A program made the position numbers and the translations under genes. From positions 168,501-232,500 of the forward strand of contig JADJYW010000006.1 of assembly GCA_016719605.1 (NCBI GenBank): DNA of 64,000 nucleotides. The letters run 5' to 3'. Below the pieces are notes generated by a model. The model was not told where the DNA came from, did not search any database, and saw only the letters and a list, made by a program, of their open reading frames with translations. How positions within the stretch are numbered: position 1 is the first letter of the stretch; every line of letters begins with the position of its first letter. Origin of the DNA: Lewinellaceae bacterium (GTDB taxonomy: Bacteria; Bacteroidota; Bacteroidia; Chitinophagales; Saprospiraceae). Below, one piece after another: positions 61,106-64,000 of the stretch.

Positions 61106-62600
61106 TCTTCGTTTTTTTGTCTCCCTGTTGGTGCCGGTTCGTTTTTAAAAAATGCTCGGCGATGGCTAACGGACGGAAGACATATCTTTTTTTTAAATGG
61201 TGTCCGCCGCTGCGATGCAAAATGTCGCGCAAAGAGGCCAGTACATCAAGAAGATACTTTCCTTTGTTCAGCATCACGCACTCGGCATGTGCAGCACGAG
61301 CGGCATCGGTTACCTCCGAACGGGTAGCGATGCCGCTTTTGTTTTGCGACTCCAGCACTTGTGTTGCCCAGATGACGGGCACATGTGCTGCTTCACAAAT
61401 CCATAAAATTTCTTCCTGTATTTCACTAAGTCGTTCAAAACCAATCTCAACTGCCAAATCGCCGCGGGCAATCATGACTCCGAAAACGGGCGCCTGCATG
61501 CCTTGCAATAAAAGGGCAGGCAGGTTCTGAACAGCCTCGAAGGTCTCGATTTTCAAGACCAATGGCAAGGTGTCTCCATTTTCCAGGCGCATCAGGTTTT
61601 GAAGCTCGGCTACATCTTCCGGTTGTCGAACGAATGAAAAGCCGACGAGATCGGCATTGGCGCGCGCGAACGGGATGACCGATTTATCAAACTCGGTGAG
61701 GCTGCGAACGGAAATTTCTGTGTCCGGGAAATTGATGCCTTTTTCCGGTTTGATCCGGGGTTTATCCGACGATGCGCGTATGAGTCGAATTTGGGCTACC
61801 ATACCATTTGTTTTTTCAACAACGGCCTCGTACAGGCCGTCGTCGAACAGTACCCGGTCACCCACTTGCAGGTCTTTCACAATGCCCGGAAGCGTACAGC
61901 CAACCACCTTGTCTGTTTTGTCAAAATTTGCCTGTGCCTCGGCAAGCAAAAACTGCTCTTGTGGCTTCAATTTCAGTCGACCCTTATTTCGCCCTTTTCC
62001 AAGCAACACCGTCCGTATTTTGGGGCCGGCCAAATCAAGATAGATTTTGCAAGAGTGGCCCGTGGCCCGGGAGGCTTTGCGGATATTGGTGACCATGCGC
62101 TTCCAGATATCCACATTGTCGTGCGCACAATTGATGCGGGCAACGTTCATGCCGGCCTGCACCAACGCCTTTACCTTGGCGTAGTCGTCCGCCATTCCGG
62201 AGTCAAACGTCACCATGAGATGGGGAATGTGCGGGTTTACTTTTGGGCCAAACAAGGTCACGGCTCGCTGGTGAATCAACTGCGATGCTACCGGATAATC
62301 GCATATCGAGCGTTCACTTTCGGGAATATCAGCGCCCAATCGCTGCAACGCAGACTCAATTTGACGCAGGACATGACTTTCAGAACTGGCTAAGGAGGAC
62401 AGCCCGGCCTCGTGCAAAGCATCTTGAAGGTCCCGGAGGTCCTCGCAACGGAGTGCCAGATAATGCAGCAGATTGGATGCGCTCAGCCGTTGACGGGAGT
62501 GTACCCCTTCAACCACGGGAGCCAGATGTTGCTCAATGTCGCATACATGCTGCCGTATGCGCTCTAAATCAGCATGCAAAGATGAAAGCGTATTGCTCAT
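61053..62600 (-). CDS. Pyruvate kinase-like protein with N-terminal extension
   Basis: A 515-residue member of the pyruvate kinase family (phosphoenolpyruvate + ADP to pyruvate + ATP). Residues 1-125 are a helical extension absent from classical enzymes. The catalytic TIM barrel (A domain) has VARINCAHD, DLAGPKIRT, the K-I-E lysine (LVLKIETFEAV), the metal site in IARGDLAVEI, and WATQVLESQNKSGIATRSEVTDAA; the B domain is inserted around 270-330. The C-terminal allosteric domain of classical enzymes is absent; the protein ends soon after the TIM barrel with a basic tail that overlaps rng. The ATG at 62600 is chosen because a strong promoter lies 8 bp upstream. Whether it is the main glycolytic enzyme or a paralogue cannot be told. 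Confidence 0.85.
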   Translation of the reverse strand: MSNTLSSLHADLERIRQHVCDIEQHLAPVVEGVHSRQRLSASNLLHYLALRCEDLRDLQDALHEAGLSSLASSESHVLRQIESALQRLGADIPESERSICDYPVASQLIHQRAVTLFGPKVNPHIPHLMVTFDSGMADDYAKVKALVQAGMNVARINCAHDNVDIWKRMVTNIRKASRATGHSCKIYLDLAGPKIRTVLLGKGRNKGRLKLKPQEQFLLAEAQANFDKTDKVVGCTLPGIVKDLQVGDRVLFDDGLYEAVVEKTNGMVAQIRLIRASSDKPRIKPEKGINFPDTEISVRSLTEFDKSVIPFARANADLVGFSFVRQPEDVAELQNLMRLENGDTLPLVLKIETFEAVQNLPALLLQGMQAPVFGVMIARGDLAVEIGFERLSEIQEEILWICEAAHVPVIWATQVLESQNKSGIATRSEVTDAARAAHAECVMLNKGKYLLDVLASLRDILHRSGGHHLKKRYVFRPLAIAEHFLKTNRHQQGDKKTKINLSVSRRRSPRKSGTR

Positions 62601-62930
62601 GGTGTTGCAAAGGTACGAGGCACATTTGCAGGGTACCCATGCTGTTTTCGCATCTTTCCTGGTGACCTTGATCAACAGGCGATCACCATTCAGGCAGATA
62701 GAAGCGCGCTACAACCTAAAAATGAGGACAATTGCATTTGGGTTTGAAGAGACTGCAACTTTCCAATACGACCATGCCAACGAGAACCAGAAGAAAAGCG
62801 AGACGCCACCAATTAATTTTTTTCATAACGATATTCCTTTTTACTTTTACGAATGCGAAAGTAGATTAAAAGAGCAGACTCCGCGCAAAAATATCCTCCA
62901 CGCCCAACGAGCCGGCAATTTCAGTTTGTT
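62601..62930. other. Divergent intergenic region between pyruvate kinase and the glycosyltransferase
   Basis: A 330-bp gap that holds the pyruvate kinase promoter and, presumably, a plus-strand promoter in its AT-rich right half (62810-62880), which has several runs of T and A. An open frame through it on the plus strand is antisense to pyruvate kinase at its start and has no coding character. Confidence 0.4.
62608..62615 (-). promoter_or_regulatory. -7 element adjoining the pyruvate kinase start
   Basis: TACCTTTG on the minus strand, followed by C, ends only 8 bp before the ATG at 62600. Transcription would start at or next to the start codon, giving a leaderless or nearly leaderless message. 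Confidence 0.5.
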
Positions 62931-63989
62931 TTGAAACGAATACTTGTAGCACCGTTAAACTGGGGCCTTGGTCATGCCACGCGCTGTATCCCGTTGATTC
63001 AGGAACTTGAACGCATGGGGGCTGAGGTGTTTCTGGCATCTGATGGAGTGGCGCTACACTTGTTGCAAGCCGAATTCCCGCACCTTCCTGTTTTTGAGTT
63101 GCCCTCTTACGGTATCCGGTATGCTTCTTCCAATATGGTGTGGAATATCGGCAAACAGTTGCCTCGCATTTTGTGGGCTATGCGGAGCGAGCACCGCGAA
63201 ACCATTCGTTTGGTACATAAGCATGGTATTCAGGGTATTATTTCCGACAACCGGTATGGGTGCTACCATACGCAGGCCAACAGTATCCTGTTGACGCATC
63301 AGTTGCACCTGCGCGTGCCGGGCTTGTCCGGATTGGTCAATCGGCTGCTACATTTGGCATTTGCCAACTTCAACGCAATATGGGTGCCGGATATCGCCGA
63401 AGCGCCGGGGCTTTCCGGCGATCTATCGCATGGTGGCGCCATCTCGCACAAGGATGTTCGCTACATCGGTATCCTTACCCGGATGCAAGCGTATGAGCAT
63501 GATCCGGAGTATGATGTTGCTGTCGTATTGTCTGGGCCGGAGCCACAGCGGACCATTTTGGAGCAGCGCTTGCTCGAACAGGCTATGTTCATGCCGCATA
63601 AGTTCATTTTCGTGCAAGGCAAAACACAAGCGAAAGCACACCACTATATTTCGGACAATGTGGAGATTGTCTCTTTCCTGACTTCCAGGGATCTGAACGA
63701 CGTGCTCATGGCCAGCAAAGTGCTGATCAGCCGATCCGGGTATAGCAGTATCATGGACTTGGCTGGTTTGGGGAAAAAGGCCGTTTTGATTCCAACACCC
63801 GGCCAGACCGAGCAAGAGTATCTGGCCGATTTTTTTGCCCGGCAAAATTTGTTTGTAGCCCAGCGTCAGGATGCACTTGATCTGGATGCCGGAATCAGGC
63901 AACTCAGCCGCACGTCCGGGTTGCGGCAAGGCACATTTCCGGCGGATGCTTTTGTTTCGGCACTTCAGGTGTGGCTGGAATGTGTTTGA
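62931..63989 (+). CDS. Glycosyltransferase (GT-B, MurG/Glyco_tran_28-like)
   Basis: A 352-residue GT-B glycosyltransferase. N-terminal domain: ILVAPLNWGLGHATRCIPLIQEL (the WGLGHATR type nucleotide-sugar motif) and a central Rossmann unit; C-terminal domain: SGPEPQRTILEQRLLEQ, VLISRSGYSSIMDLAGLGKKAVLIPTPGQTEQEYLADF (donor-binding motif). The start is uncertain: a TTG at 62931 begins the conserved MKRILVAPLN, and no ATG is available. The pattern matches UDP-GlcNAc-type transferases of Bacteroidota envelope or exopolysaccharide synthesis. The acceptor is unknown. The gene ends 11 bp before the window does. Confidence 0.88.
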   Translation: MKRILVAPLNWGLGHATRCIPLIQELERMGAEVFLASDGVALHLLQAEFPHLPVFELPSYGIRYASSNMVWNIGKQLPRILWAMRSEHRETIRLVHKHGIQGIISDNRYGCYHTQANSILLTHQLHLRVPGLSGLVNRLLHLAFANFNAIWVPDIAEAPGLSGDLSHGGAISHKDVRYIGILTRMQAYEHDPEYDVAVVLSGPEPQRTILEQRLLEQAMFMPHKFIFVQGKTQAKAHHYISDNVEIVSFLTSRDLNDVLMASKVLISRSGYSSIMDLAGLGKKAVLIPTPGQTEQEYLADFFARQNLFVAQRQDALDLDAGIRQLSRTSGLRQGTFPADAFVSALQVWLECV

Positions 63990-64000
63990 AGCCTCTCGCC

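Noticed and set aside
62536..62934. Plus-strand open frame between pyruvate kinase and the glycosyltransferase
   Set aside because: It begins antisense to pyruvate kinase, crosses its promoter, has no signal or domain and shows atypical composition.

Overview
The window reads as chromosomal DNA of a Bacteroidota bacterium, most likely of the Saprospiria/Chitinophagia type. Evidence: proteins with both kinds of type IX secretion C-terminal signals, a SusC/SusD pair, a short 289-residue primary sigma factor, FecR/ECF surface signalling, DUF3822 next to rsmD, and promoters with the Bacteroidota -7 element TAnnTTTG. No phage, plasmid backbone, rRNA operon, CRISPR array or transposase gene is visible.

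Layout. 1-9 kb: end of a SCO copper chaperone, a cytochrome c lipoprotein, a 1494-residue type IX-secreted adhesin-like protein, an HTTM-like membrane protein, a TraB/GumN protein and a WbqC protein whose coding sequence carries an in-frame palindrome and ends in a MITE-like element. 9-12.5 kb: a membrane-anchored AraC regulator with a degenerate receiver domain, then parB and parA. 12.7-19.3 kb: secreted proteins, including two beta-lactamase-fold serine hydrolases, one with five tandem BTRD1-type repeats (polyglycine-hydrolase-like). 19.3-30.4 kb: housekeeping genes (VWA protein, mnmH, tsaD, bactofilin, DUF3822-rsmD, LuxE-like protein, phosphoesterase, tRNA-Arg(CCT), CNNM/CBS protein, DUF1573). 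30.5-43.5 kb: a beta-glucan utilisation locus with a propeller/Y_Y_Y/LuxR regulator, a PKD glycan-binding lipoprotein, a GH16 glucanase, SusC, SusD, the last ~45 codons of a GH3 beta-glucosidase and a sodium/sugar symporter. 43.5-47.4 kb: rpoD, a type IX-secreted peptidylarginine-deiminase-like enzyme and a Crp/Fnr regulator. 47.6-53 kb: ECF sigma, FecR anti-sigma, STN-type TonB receptor, DUF4249 lipoprotein. 53-64 kb: mdh, a redoxin, a BtuB-like receptor, yicC, HU, a TPR protein, a 31-residue basic protein, rng, an unusual pyruvate kinase and a glycosyltransferase.

In the glucan locus the regulator probably senses oligosaccharide, the PKD protein and SusD bind glucan at the surface, GH16 cuts it, SusC imports the products and the symporter takes up sugar. 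The exo-acting GH3 enzyme that would finish the job is reduced to a fragment next to a 183-bp near-perfect hairpin.

Two patterns cut across the window. First, at least eight single-base-type frame breaks interrupt otherwise well-conserved genes (two serine hydrolases, susC twice, mdh, the PKD domain twice, and a secreted coiled-coil protein). This looks more like residual assembly indels than true gene decay. Second, inverted-repeat elements of several unrelated families sit in or beside genes, especially in the glucan locus.
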